34,459 nucleotides of DNA from an uncultured Bacteroidota bacterium (GCA_903887005.1 CAISOH010000133.1:1-34459), one strand, 5' to 3'. Positions 8,717-16,832 are shown, numbered from the stretch's first letter. Numbers and translations are program-made. The notes: generated by a model not told the origin, from the letters alone.

Positions 8717-8754
8717 ATTTTTGACAATAGACTTTCCATTTTTGACAATAGACT
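8717..8754 (+). repeat. 17-base direct repeat atttttgacaatagact before the lipoprotein gene
   Basis: Exact copies at 8717-8733 and 8738-8754, period 21, end 33 bases before the GTG start at 8787. Two equally spaced identical boxes one and a half to two helix turns apart, in promoter position, could be operator half-sites; the TTGAC within them could also provide a -33 TTG. No regulator is known from the sequence. Confidence 0.6.
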
Positions 8755-8786
8755 AACACTATAAACAATTTTATTAATTTTAAGGC

Positions 8787-9374
8787 GTGAAAAAATATAT
8801 AAAATATTCAGGGATACTTGTAGTGTTATTATTGATTGCAAATACTTCCTGCAAGAAAAAGGTGGTTAAAGAGGCAGATAGTACTATTGCCGGCAATTAT
8901 TTTTCAATAAATCAGTTTATGCTCGATGAATGGAACACTTATGCCGGTGAGCCGTTTATGATCTCTAAAACTGTAAGAATAAATGATGGCAAAACGGATA
9001 GTTTCATAACCAATTCAGATACTATCAGTTGGGCGCCGCTAGTCAAAGCATTCTCTGAGACCGATATCAGTGACCGGAAATACCTTGGGCAATATAAATT
9101 TACCCAGTTTGACGACAATGCAGATGAGACACACAATTTCTTTTATGAAGCCATTGATGAAGACTTGTTTACAAGGAAATTATTGATAACCATTGACAGG
9201 TATAATTCTAAAATAAAGGGTATTTATATAGAAACAGAAAAGAAGTCATTCCTTGAAGATGTAGTTCAGAAACTATACTATGCTCCATTAAAAACGATAC
9301 AAATACAGACAGAAAGCAAGCCTATGCTGGGCAGTAAAAAGCATACCGTGGTGCAATATGATTTTTTGCGGTAA
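8787..9374 (+). CDS. Small lipoprotein, function unknown
   Basis: 195 residues from a GTG start that places a lysine-rich n-region (MKKYIKYSG), a hydrophobic core (ILVVLLLIA) and a lipobox NTSC with the acylated cysteine at residue 22, followed by KKK. The mature part is mixed and polar with no recognised domain; near its end is KKHTVVQYDFLR. Export and lipidation are expected from the signal; any function is unknown. It sits between sucA and uvrC on the same strand with 177 and 81 bases of spacing, so it is probably its own transcription unit, preceded by the 17-base direct repeats. Confidence 0.75.
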   Translation: MKKYIKYSGILVVLLLIANTSCKKKVVKEADSTIAGNYFSINQFMLDEWNTYAGEPFMISKTVRINDGKTDSFITNSDTISWAPLVKAFSETDISDRKYLGQYKFTQFDDNADETHNFFYEAIDEDLFTRKLLITIDRYNSKIKGIYIETEKKSFLEDVVQKLYYAPLKTIQIQTESKPMLGSKKHTVVQYDFLR

Positions 9375-9455
9375 CGTGCTAAGTCAAAAGGTAAACGTCA
9401 AAACCAGGAAGTGTTCATGCGAAGCAGATTTATATAGTAAAAGCAGTGTGATGCA

Positions 9456-11273
9456 ATGACCAAGGAGGAATTCATAAAGATCATTCAATCAATACCTCAC
9501 CAGCCGGGATGTTATAAATATTATGACAAGCATAAGGAGATGCTTTATGTAGGTAAGGCCAAAGACCTCCGTAAACGCGTCAGTTCTTATTTTAATAAAA
9601 ACTTAGACAACTTTAAGACCCGCAAACTGGTTTCGCTGATATATGCTATTGATTTTACCGTTACCAATTCTGAGCACGATGCATTTTTATTAGAGAACTC
9701 ACTGATAAAGCATTACCAGCCACGCTTTAATATTGTACTCAAGGACGACAAGACTTATCCATATATTGTAATTAAGAAGGAGCCTTTCCCAAGGGTGTTT
9801 TTTACAAGAAAACTTATCCGGGACGGGTCTGAGTATATAGGCCCATTCACGGGGCTTGGCAGGGTGCGCGAATTACTGGAACTTATAAAACAAAATATAC
9901 CCATCCGAACCTGTAGCCTGAACCTGTCACCTGCGAATATCAAAAAAGGCAAATTCAAAGTGTGCCTTGAGTACCATCTTGGCAATTGTAAAGGGCCTTG
10001 TGAAGGTTTGCAGACAGAAGAGAATTATAAAGAAAACCTGCAGCAGGTGCGCCACATTCTCAAAGGCAATATCCATGAAGTGATCAAGGCCCTGAAAACA
10101 GAAATGACTGCATATGCCAATGAGCTGCAATTTGAAAAAGCGCAGATAATAAAGAAAAAGATCGAATCCCTGCAGAACTATCAGAGTAAATCGATAGTAG
10201 TAAACCCGCGCCTTGAAAACGTGGATGTAGCCTGCATTTTGAGTGACGAGCTTCATTATTATGTCAACTATATGATAGTGAGCAATGGGAGTATCGTTCA
10301 CTCCAATACACTGCAGATAGATAAGAAACTGGATGAGGAGGAGGCTGATGTGCTATCGCTGGCCCTGGACAACCTGATGGAGAAGTATCAGAGTATTGCC
10401 AAAGAAGTCATTGTGCCGCTGCATGTTGATGTGGCTGACATTGAAATAAAGGTAACCATTCCCAAAGCCGGGGATAAAAAGCAACTGCTCGACCTTTGCA
10501 TTAAGAACGCTGACATATTCATGCAGGATATGCGTAAAAAAGAGACCTTACTGCTCGGAGAAGCGGCTAGGGAAAATAATATGCTGATATTGGAAGAACT
10601 GCAGGAGGCATTACAATTAAGCGAGATACCGGTGCATATAGAATGTTTTGACAACTCCAACTTCCAGGGGGCATACCCTGTGGCCGCTATGGTGTGTTTC
10701 AGGAACGGGCTGCCTGCCAATAAAGAATACCGGCATTATCATATTAAAACCGTGCAGGGAATCAACGACTTCGCATCTATGGCAGAGGTTGTGTTCCGCA
10801 GGTATAAAAGGCTGATGGAGGAAAAGGCCCCTCTACCACAATTGGTCATCATTGACGGAGGTAAAGGACAACTGAGCTCCGCCCTGGAAAGCATAGAGAA
10901 GCTGGGACTGACCGGAAGAATGACACTTGTAGGCCTTGCCAAAAAAGAAGAATCCATTTTCTTTGCCGGCGACAACGAATCCCTGCAACTGCCGTATGAC
11001 AGCCCGGCGCTTTTGCTCGTAAGGCGTGTCAGGGATGAGGTGCACCGTTTCGGGATTACCTTTCACCGGCAGGTGCGCAGCAAGGGTACAATAAAAAATG
11101 AGCTGGAAGAAATACCAGGTATAGGTGATAAAACAGCAACAGAATTATTGCAGGCATTCCGGTCGGTAAAGAATATTAAGACACTTACGGAAAGAGAGTT
11201 AACCAAGGTGATTGGGGCTTCAAAAGCGAGGGTTGTGTGGGAGTATTTTAATCCCCGAACCTCCAGCCCCTGA
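9456..11273 (+). CDS. uvrC: Excinuclease ABC subunit C
   Basis: 605 residues, usual length. UvrC makes the dual incision in nucleotide excision repair. Domains in order: GIY-YIG nuclease (GCYKYY 18-23, MLYVGKAKDLRKRV 29-42, E80 in LLENSLIKHYQP); a four-cysteine cluster C153, C170, C178, C182 matching the iron-sulfur ligands described for UvrC; a UVR motif (ANELQFEKAQIIKKKIESL, about 221-239) for UvrB contact; the RNase H-like half with IECFDNSNFQG and VIIDGGKGQLSSA for the 5' incision; and C-terminal helix-hairpin-helix DNA binding (LEEIPGIGDKTATELL, then VIGASKARVVWEYF). The last residues NPRTSSP are read from an interspersed repeat that also contains the stop codon. The next genes, xseB and xseA, converge on it. 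Confidence 0.97.
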   Translation: MTKEEFIKIIQSIPHQPGCYKYYDKHKEMLYVGKAKDLRKRVSSYFNKNLDNFKTRKLVSLIYAIDFTVTNSEHDAFLLENSLIKHYQPRFNIVLKDDKTYPYIVIKKEPFPRVFFTRKLIRDGSEYIGPFTGLGRVRELLELIKQNIPIRTCSLNLSPANIKKGKFKVCLEYHLGNCKGPCEGLQTEENYKENLQQVRHILKGNIHEVIKALKTEMTAYANELQFEKAQIIKKKIESLQNYQSKSIVVNPRLENVDVACILSDELHYYVNYMIVSNGSIVHSNTLQIDKKLDEEEADVLSLALDNLMEKYQSIAKEVIVPLHVDVADIEIKVTIPKAGDKKQLLDLCIKNADIFMQDMRKKETLLLGEAARENNMLILEELQEALQLSEIPVHIECFDNSNFQGAYPVAAMVCFRNGLPANKEYRHYHIKTVQGINDFASMAEVVFRRYKRLMEEKAPLPQLVIIDGGKGQLSSALESIEKLGLTGRMTLVGLAKKEESIFFAGDNESLQLPYDSPALLLVRRVRDEVHRFGITFHRQVRSKGTIKNELEEIPGIGDKTATELLQAFRSVKNIKTLTERELTKVIGASKARVVWEYFNPRTSSP

Positions 11274-11300
11274 AACCTCCGGCCCCTCCTAAAGGGGAGT
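11250..11300 (+). terminator. Repeat-derived hairpin at the uvrC end (possible terminator)
   Basis: The uvrC stop (11271-11273) lies between two C-rich units, cgaacctccagcccc and gaaacctccggcccctcc. The second runs into a hairpin cccct (11283-11287), loop cctaa, agggg (11293-11297). There is no U-run, so it may act only weakly as a terminator for uvrC and the convergent xseB. The cccctNctaaagggg core is a common Bacteroidota intergenic repeat and recurs at 28661-28674 and, more loosely, at 17116-17136. Confidence 0.5.
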
Positions 11301-11389
11301 ACTATATCTTCAAACTTCTGCTTCAGTCCATTTGCCAACCGACAAGGTGTCTTAATACCTTAGGAGCTTAATTGCTGCGGTATGTTTGT

Positions 11390-11578
11390 TTACTGTTGTT
11401 TGACATCACTGACATCGCTTTCTATTATGCGTAGTTTTGATTCGCAATAACGGATCAGTTCATTTGCTTCCTTTACTTTAGCGGCAAGCGTATCCAGCTG
11501 GATATCTTCGTTCTCAATTTGCCTTACCAGCTTTTGCAATTCTGCGAATGCGCTGTCATATGTCAAACCTGTTTCCAT
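11390..11578 (-). CDS. xseB: Exodeoxyribonuclease VII small subunit
   Basis: 62 residues, normal for XseB (about 60-85). It is a helical protein with the family pattern: LTYDSAFAELQKLVRQIE, then LAAKVKEANELIRYCESKL. It binds several copies per large subunit in the single-strand exonuclease that trims DNA ends in repair. Its ATG at 11578 lies inside the end of xseA (23-base overlap), which indicates translational coupling. It is the last gene of the pair and converges with uvrC. Confidence 0.92.
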   Translation of the reverse strand: METGLTYDSAFAELQKLVRQIENEDIQLDTLAAKVKEANELIRYCESKLRIIESDVSDVKQQ

Positions 11579-12713
11579 CTTTAGTTTTTTTAGTTACGGC
11601 GCTGTGTATTACCTGGTCTTTCAATATCGTTTGCAAGGTTGCATTTTCCTTTATCTGTTCCGGGTTAATAATAATTTTACCGTCAATGGTAATGATGGCA
11701 AAACCTTTTTTTAAAATAGTAGCGGGACTAAGGTTTTTTATTCTCTGCCTGTAATTTTCGAGGTCATTCTTTGCACGGTCGAGAGAACGGTCCACAGCCC
11801 TGAAAAACTTTTCTTTCAAATCTTCGATCGCCTGGTCGAAGTTCAGGTTGTGGTCTATGATAAAAGTAGCTGCTTCCGTTGGCGTGCGCAACTGCCTTGC
11901 GGCAAGATCGGTAATACTGGTATTCCGGTCGTGGCCGATGCCGGTAAGGACCGGGATGGGGAATGTGGCAACCCGTTTTACCAGCGTGAAGTCGTTGAAC
12001 GATTTAAAATCGGTATCAGAGCCGCCGCCGCGAACGATGACCACAAGGTCGAATTTTTCTTTCCCGTTCTCTATTTGCTGCAGCTTGTCCAATATTAATG
12101 TACTTGCATTATCGCCCTGGATTTGTGTCAGAAATTCAGTAACTCCAAAAGCATAACCATACTTATTGTTGCGAATCACTTTTTGGAAATCCCGCTGCCC
12201 ATCGGAATCAGGGGCGGTAACGAGGGCTATTTTCTGAACCACTAACGGCAACGCAAGGCGGCTGTTCAATGAGTAAAACAAAGCCGTATCTATATCCTGG
12301 AAAAGAACCTGCTCTTTTATTAATCGCTCAATTGTTAGTTTCCTTTCCAGTTCCAGCTTGCCCACTGCATAGGCAAAGTCAATTTCCATAATTTCTAGTG
12401 TCAGTCCATAACGTTTATGAAACTTCACCCGCACATTGCAGGTAATTTCCAGCCCGCTGGCAAAAACCTGTTGTGTGGCGCTCTCAAAATTCTCAATGTT
12501 GTAGTAAGTGCCCGACCAGAAAACACCCTTTATTTCAGTAGTCACTATACTACCCGCTTTCTCCGTGAACTTAAGGAAGCACCATCTTTTATCTGTATAT
12601 TTTTTTACATCGCTTATTTCTGCTTTTATCCAAAACGATCTGCCTGCAAACCTGTTGCGGATGATGTCTTCAATTTCGTTGACTACTTCAGAAAGTTTTT
12701 GAATTACAGGCAT
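11556..12713 (-). CDS. xseA: Exodeoxyribonuclease VII large subunit
   Basis: 385 residues from the ATG at 12713 (MPVIQKLSEVV). The frame is open to 12743, but the ten extra residues (MIYFYFLYNP) are not family-like. An N-terminal OB fold binds single-stranded DNA (FWIKAEISDVKKY, WCFLKFTEK). The catalytic domain has IALVTAPDSDGQRDF, VVIVRGGGSDTDFKSFND and VLTGIGHDRNTSITDLAA, then RTPTEAATF, which are the conserved XseA motifs. A helical segment (about 285-335) and the C-terminal ATILKKGFAIIT follow. It forms exonuclease VII with XseB, whose start codon it overlaps. Confidence 0.95.
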   Translation of the reverse strand: MPVIQKLSEVVNEIEDIIRNRFAGRSFWIKAEISDVKKYTDKRWCFLKFTEKAGSIVTTEIKGVFWSGTYYNIENFESATQQVFASGLEITCNVRVKFHKRYGLTLEIMEIDFAYAVGKLELERKLTIERLIKEQVLFQDIDTALFYSLNSRLALPLVVQKIALVTAPDSDGQRDFQKVIRNNKYGYAFGVTEFLTQIQGDNASTLILDKLQQIENGKEKFDLVVIVRGGGSDTDFKSFNDFTLVKRVATFPIPVLTGIGHDRNTSITDLAARQLRTPTEAATFIIDHNLNFDQAIEDLKEKFFRAVDRSLDRAKNDLENYRQRIKNLSPATILKKGFAIITIDGKIIINPEQIKENATLQTILKDQVIHSAVTKKTKDGNRFDI

Positions 12714-13052
12714 GGGGTTGTATAAAAAGTAAAAATAGATCAAAAAACCTGAATGCAGGGAAGTTCAAGTCCAATCGCGTGGGAATATGGTTCGCCCTTT
12801 AAGAGCTTACTAATGTTTAATTTTGCCGATGGGCGTTTCCCCAATGTCATTGGCTGGGCGAAAATTTATGTCAACCCTTCGGGTTTAGTGTTTCTTAAGT
12901 TAATGGCATTGATTCAACAGGGACAAAAATGACTTTCTGATTAATGGCTTTAATGCTTAAAATTTTAAAATGGTCAATAAAATTCCTTTCTAACGTTATT
13001 TAACTTAATTATTTCAGTACTAAATCTTACATTCGCAACCTAATCTATCCAA
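12714..13052. other. 339-base divergent intergenic region between xseA and the DegT-fold gene
   Basis: No gene seen. It must hold the promoters of both neighbours, but no exact TAnnTTTG box stood out. It contains a 13-base odd palindrome ccaatg-t-cattgg at 12841-12853 and an interspersed repeat at 12871-12903 whose inverted copy is at 16833-16864. Confidence 0.55.
12871..12903 (+). repeat. Interspersed repeat tcaacccttcgggttt + ttcttaagttaa
   Basis: A 16-base block (12871-12886) that includes a cccttcggg-type stem, a 5-base spacer, and a 12-base block (12892-12903). The reverse complement of 16833-16864 contains both blocks exactly, with a 4-base spacer. Conservation of both blocks with a variable spacer suggests a family of mobile or amplified elements. 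Confidence 0.75.
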
Positions 13053-14258
13053 ATGTTACAAACAGATTACATTCATGTGCCATATGGCAAAACAGTTCAT
13101 GGAGAAGAAGAAGTAGAAGCAGTAGTAAAAGTTTTGCGCACATCCACCCAAATGGGCAAGCATGTACGTGAAATGGAAGACCGCGTATCTGCCCTGTATA
13201 ATAAAAAACATGGCATCATGGTGAACAGTGGTTCATCTGCACTGTACCTTGCTGCCGACCTTATGAATTATGAAGCAGGTTCGGAGATCATTACTCCGGC
13301 GCTTACATTTTCAACCACTGTTGCCCCAATAGTAAAAAAAGGCTGGTTACCGGCTTTTATTGACGTTGAAGAAGGCACGTATAATCTTGACGCCAATAAA
13401 GTAGAAGAAATGATAACGCCAAAAACAAAGGCGATGATCATCCCTAACCTGATAGGTAATTTACCCAACTGGAAACAACTTCGTGAGATAGCTGATAAAC
13501 ATAACCTTTTTGTACTGGAGGATTCAGCTGATACACTTGGCGCTGAAATTGACGGAGCTTCATCAGGCCGGTTTACGGATATGAGCACTACCAGCTTTTA
13601 CGGTTCTCACATTATCAACTGTGCCGGTAACGGAGGTATGCTTTGTGTGAATACGGATGAGTTTTACAATCGTGGCAGACTATTGCGTAGCTGGGGCAGG
13701 AGCTCTTCCCTGTTTGTAGAATCAGAAAAAATTGAGAACCGCTTTAATGTAGAAATAGATGGGATCCCTTATGACGCCAAGTTCGTATTTGAGGAACCCG
13801 GATATAATATTGAACCATCTGAAATGGGCGCTGCATTCGGCATTGTCCAATTGAACAAACTGGCACAAAATATTGATACCCGTACGGTAAATTACAAACG
13901 CATGCGTGAATTCTTCAGCCAGTATGAAGAGTTCTTCATATTACCGAAGCAATTACCAAACTCTCGTACGGGATGGCTTGCATTCGCATCTACCATACGT
14001 GAAAGCGCACCCTTCATACGTCGTGACTTACAGATATTCCTTGAAAAAAGAAATATTCAGACACGGACCGTATTTACCGGGAACATACTTCGCCAGCCTG
14101 GCTTTAAGCATGTGCCAAGCAAGGCTGCGAAAGGCGGTTATCCGGAAGCGGATAAGGTGATGCGCGGCGGTATGCTGATGGCTTGCCATCATGGGCTGAA
14201 TGATGCACAAATCAGTCATGTTATGGAAAGTGTCACTGAGTTCATGAAAAATCTATAA
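13053..14258 (+). CDS. DegT/DnrJ/EryC1-fold PLP protein with His at the lysine position (sugar 3-dehydratase-like)
   Basis: 401 residues, full length for the fold. N-terminal HVPYGKTVHGEEEVEAV, PLP-phosphate loop NSGSSALYLAADL (58-70), TPALTFSTTVAPI (81-93), the cofactor-ring aspartate region VLEDSADTLGAEIDG (154-168) and the active-site loop SFYGSHIINCAGNGGM (181-196) are all present. In sugar aminotransferases that loop reads SFY-x-x-K-x-ITTGEGG; here the lysine position is H186 and no lysine occurs nearby. This exchange is known for ColD (GDP-4-keto-6-deoxymannose 3-dehydratase) and for the iron-sulfur E1 dehydrase RfbH. The RfbH cysteine spacing is not evident, so a ColD-like 3-dehydratase chemistry is the better analogy; the substrate is unknown. 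Other sugar-nucleotide genes are absent nearby. The stop overlaps the next gene's ATG by one base. Confidence 0.85.
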   Translation: MLQTDYIHVPYGKTVHGEEEVEAVVKVLRTSTQMGKHVREMEDRVSALYNKKHGIMVNSGSSALYLAADLMNYEAGSEIITPALTFSTTVAPIVKKGWLPAFIDVEEGTYNLDANKVEEMITPKTKAMIIPNLIGNLPNWKQLREIADKHNLFVLEDSADTLGAEIDGASSGRFTDMSTTSFYGSHIINCAGNGGMLCVNTDEFYNRGRLLRSWGRSSSLFVESEKIENRFNVEIDGIPYDAKFVFEEPGYNIEPSEMGAAFGIVQLNKLAQNIDTRTVNYKRMREFFSQYEEFFILPKQLPNSRTGWLAFASTIRESAPFIRRDLQIFLEKRNIQTRTVFTGNILRQPGFKHVPSKAAKGGYPEADKVMRGGMLMACHHGLNDAQISHVMESVTEFMKNL

Positions 14259-14641
14259 TGATGTTTGAAATAATTTTAATGGCTTATCTTGCCTACAGAA
14301 ATAGTTTAAGGGCAAAACTAAAAGGAAAAAACCCCGTCCTTTGGGCTTTTATTACTGTAGGGGCATACCTTGTTGCCATGATAATTGGCGGCCTTATTGT
14401 TATTTTTAACTTCTGCAAAGATGCTATAAATATTAATAATTTCTCGTCATTAGATTCAAAATCAAGAGAAGCGGCCACGCAACAATTAATGCAGGCGCTT
14501 CAAAGTAATCCGTTACATCTTTTAACAATTGAATTATTCGGTGTCGGCGGTTTTTTATTAGTACGATACATTATTGACAGAACGCCCGATAAAAAAACAC
14601 CTGAAGTTCACTGGATGGATAAGCTGGGGAGTAATGAGTGA
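14258..14641 (+). CDS. Small membrane protein, function unknown
   Basis: 127 residues, starting at ATG 14258 (overlapping the previous stop as taATG) or at ATG 14261. A polar start (AYRNSLRAKLKGKNP) is followed by a strong helix (about 28-51, LWAFITVGAYLVAMIIGGLIV), a polar middle with SREAATQQLMQALQSNP, and a second helix (about 87-103). The C-terminus DKKTPEVHWMDKLG is polar. No family was recognised. The one-base overlap suggests translation coupled to the DegT-fold gene, hence a membrane partner or merely a co-expressed neighbour. Confidence 0.7.
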   Translation: MMFEIILMAYLAYRNSLRAKLKGKNPVLWAFITVGAYLVAMIIGGLIVIFNFCKDAININNFSSLDSKSREAATQQLMQALQSNPLHLLTIELFGVGGFLLVRYIIDRTPDKKTPEVHWMDKLGSNE

Positions 14642-14645
14642 AATT

Positions 14646-14743
14646 TAATGGCTCAATTGCGCAATGGCTCAATTGCTCAATGGCTGAATGGCTCAATTAT
14701 GAATGGCTCAATTGCGTAATGGCTGAATGGCTCAATTGAGTTA
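14646..14743 (+). repeat. Array of aatggctcaattg units
   Basis: About seven imperfect units of aatggctcaattg and shortened aatggctg occur back to back, directly after the stop of the 14258 gene. Unit lengths vary from 8 to 16 bases, as expected for slippage. The complementary motif forms the array at 14825-14921. Confidence 0.8.
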
Positions 14744-14824
14744 GGAGTTGGCAGTTTTTTGCAATCTGTAAAAATAAAATTTCAATTTTTTTCACATTTT
14801 CTAATTGCCACATTATTGCATTTT

Positions 14825-14921
14825 CACATTGCATTAAGCCATTGAGCCATTAGGTCATTGAGCCATTTTTCTAATTACCACATTGCATTAAGCCATTGAG
14901 CCATTAGTTCATTGAGCCATT
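14825..14921 (-). repeat. 54-base-period repeat built of ccattgagccatta, inverted to the 14646 array
   Basis: Copies at 14825-14867 and 14879-14921 (cacattgcattaagccattg, then agccattagNtcattgagccatt) differ at one base. They carry the reverse complement of the aatggctcaa unit from 14646-14743, so the transcript of either strand can fold into a long stem with a loop of about 80 bases. The structure sits between two convergent genes and could end transcription from both sides. Confidence 0.75.
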
Positions 14922-14926
14922 AAAAA

Positions 14927-15664
14927 CTACCATCCCAACAAGGTTTTCAATTTTGCCATACCGCTTTTGCTTACCATTACCTTCGCGCCGCAGTGCAGCA
15001 ATGCAATGTGGCTTTCTTTTTCATAGGGTTCTATACGCATAAGCTGGGTAACAGGCACCAGGTAGGAGCGGTGAACACGAACAAATTGTTGCGGATCAAG
15101 GGTTTGTTCGATATGGGACAGTGTGCTTTTTTTAAGGTAGCTGCCATCCTTTGTAATAATTTTTACATAGTCGTCGCTGGCTTCAATATAGTAGATATCC
15201 TGTGCGGGTATGATGCGTATCAGGCCATTATCTTTTACAACGATCCGGTGCTGGTAGCCTTCGTAAATATTGCTTTCAGTTAGGGCGCTTACCGGCAGAT
15301 TGTCTTTAACCGCGGCATGTTGCAGCCATTTCTGCATAGCTTTTTCAAACCTTTCCTTTACAATCGGTTTCAGCAGGTAATCAACAGCATGGGCTTCAAA
15401 AGCTTTAAGGGCATATTCATCAAATGCCGTTGTGAATATCACTGACGGCGGATTATCCAAAAGTTCGAGCAACTCAAAGCCATTGAGGCGCGGCATCTGA
15501 ACATCGAGGAAAATCAGGTCAGGTGCATATTCCTGGATGGCTTTAAAACCTTCAAAACCATCGCCGCACTCCGCTACTACCTCCACTTGTTTGTAGGGCT
15601 GTAACAATGTTTTCAGCAATTGCCTTGCCAGCGGTTCATCATCAATCAGCACGACTTTGTACAT
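14927..15664 (-). CDS. LytTR-family response regulator
   Basis: 245 residues. The receiver domain has D8/D9 (LIDDE), the phospho-acceptor D54 (IFLDVQMP), T78/T79 (IFTTAFDEYA) and K99 (DYLLKP). A linker leads to a LytTR DNA-binding domain (about 135-243; IYYIEASDDYVKI, FVRVHRSYLVPV). LytTR regulators bind direct repeats upstream of target promoters. The ATG overlaps the kinase gene end by 23 bases, so the pair is translated together and is certainly cognate. The target genes cannot be told; the LiaF-like gene upstream is a plausible partner by position. Confidence 0.95.
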   Translation of the reverse strand: MYKVVLIDDEPLARQLLKTLLQPYKQVEVVAECGDGFEGFKAIQEYAPDLIFLDVQMPRLNGFELLELLDNPPSVIFTTAFDEYALKAFEAHAVDYLLKPIVKERFEKAMQKWLQHAAVKDNLPVSALTESNIYEGYQHRIVVKDNGLIRIIPAQDIYYIEASDDYVKIITKDGSYLKKSTLSHIEQTLDPQQFVRVHRSYLVPVTQLMRIEPYEKESHIALLHCGAKVMVSKSGMAKLKTLLGW

Positions 15665-16694
15665 GACGTTGGGGTATTTTTAAGATAGTTGTAAAATATT
15701 GTTCATCCCTTCTCGTTTCCAGCAAATCAGTACGGGCATATAAAAGGTACAGCCTGCGCTGAATGCCTTCCAGCCCGAATCCGGTACCCTTGGGTGGTTG
15801 CATATTTGAATCGTATGGGTTGGTAATTGTCAGTGTCAGCATTGGCCCCTCATATACGATGTGTATTATTATTTCCACGGCTCCAGTTTTTCCATACAAA
15901 CCGAATTTTATCGCGTTTTCCAGGATCGGCTGCAGCAGGAAAGGCGGGATGGTAGCACCTTCAGTATTTTCTTTTTCAATATGCACCTGGAGCCGGTCGC
16001 CAAAACGTATAGACTCAATATCAAGATAAGACTGGATATACAAAAGCTCATCACTTACCGGTATAAAATCTTCTGATTCTCTTTTTACAGAACTGCGCAA
16101 AAAATCGGATAGCTTGCCTATCATTTCCTGACCTTTGTCGGGGGCTATCATTATCAGCGCACTGATGGAGTTGAGGCTATTATATAGAAAGTGCGGCTGT
16201 AATTGTTGCCTGAGTTTAAACAATTCCGCTTCTTTGAGGAGCACAGAAGCATCCGCCTGCTGCTGGAAACGGGTATCTGTTGCCGTAATATATTTGCGCA
16301 TAGCGCTGATAGTGGCAACCCAGCTATTTAATATCCATATTATCAGGAAGCGTAAGGGCAGGGTATGTTTCAGCCATTCCTGGTAATCATTTTTATCAGT
16401 GGTAATTATTGACCATTTCAACATTTCGTATTCAGCCAGCAATGTTATTCCGCTCACTAATAATGCTGCAAAGAGTGTGTACCAGGTAATTGCAGCCGTG
16501 GTAGGGTAGGCCTTGATAATTAAAATGATGCTCCATACAGACAGGCCAAGAATAATGCAACTGGCTATTGCATCTTCCATCGCTAAGTTCCATTCAAAAT
16601 GGGCTACACTGTGTAAAATAAAAACGTGGCTGGCAAATGCGATAAGCATCAGCAGTAACACCATCCAGTGGATATTTTTTTTTACAGTGCGCAA
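15642..16694 (-). CDS. LytS-type sensor histidine kinase (His_kinase family)
   Basis: 350 residues. Four hydrophobic segments (about 10-28, 43-60, 68-88 and 113-130) without a large sensory domain suggest intramembrane sensing. A coiled linker (TRFQQQADASVLLKEAELFK) leads to the phospho-acceptor LRQQLQPHFLYNSLNSI with H168. The ATPase domain follows, with LQPILENAIKFG (N box) and GTGFGLEGIQRRL (G box). The first codon used is TTG at 16694, which gives a basic n-region (MRTVKKNIHW); the alternative ATG at 16664 would begin inside the first helix. It is encoded directly upstream of its response regulator. Confidence 0.92.
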   Translation of the reverse strand: MRTVKKNIHWMVLLLMLIAFASHVFILHSVAHFEWNLAMEDAIASCIILGLSVWSIILIIKAYPTTAAITWYTLFAALLVSGITLLAEYEMLKWSIITTDKNDYQEWLKHTLPLRFLIIWILNSWVATISAMRKYITATDTRFQQQADASVLLKEAELFKLRQQLQPHFLYNSLNSISALIMIAPDKGQEMIGKLSDFLRSSVKRESEDFIPVSDELLYIQSYLDIESIRFGDRLQVHIEKENTEGATIPPFLLQPILENAIKFGLYGKTGAVEIIIHIVYEGPMLTLTITNPYDSNMQPPKGTGFGLEGIQRRLYLLYARTDLLETRRDEQYFTTILKIPQRHVQSRAD

Positions 16695-16832
16695 CGGGAA
16701 AGCGGAAATTTAATTTTCAGATTGCACGAAAGGCCTTTTGCAAGGGCGCAAAGGCGCAAAGCCTGGTTGTTTGAAACGTAATTTATTTGAAAAGAACAAT
16801 GTTAATAAATAAAGGAACAAAATCCAATGTCT

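Noticed and set aside
11848-12156. Plus-strand frames of 82-102 residues within xseA
   Set aside because: They lie opposite highly conserved exonuclease VII motifs and show no features of their own.
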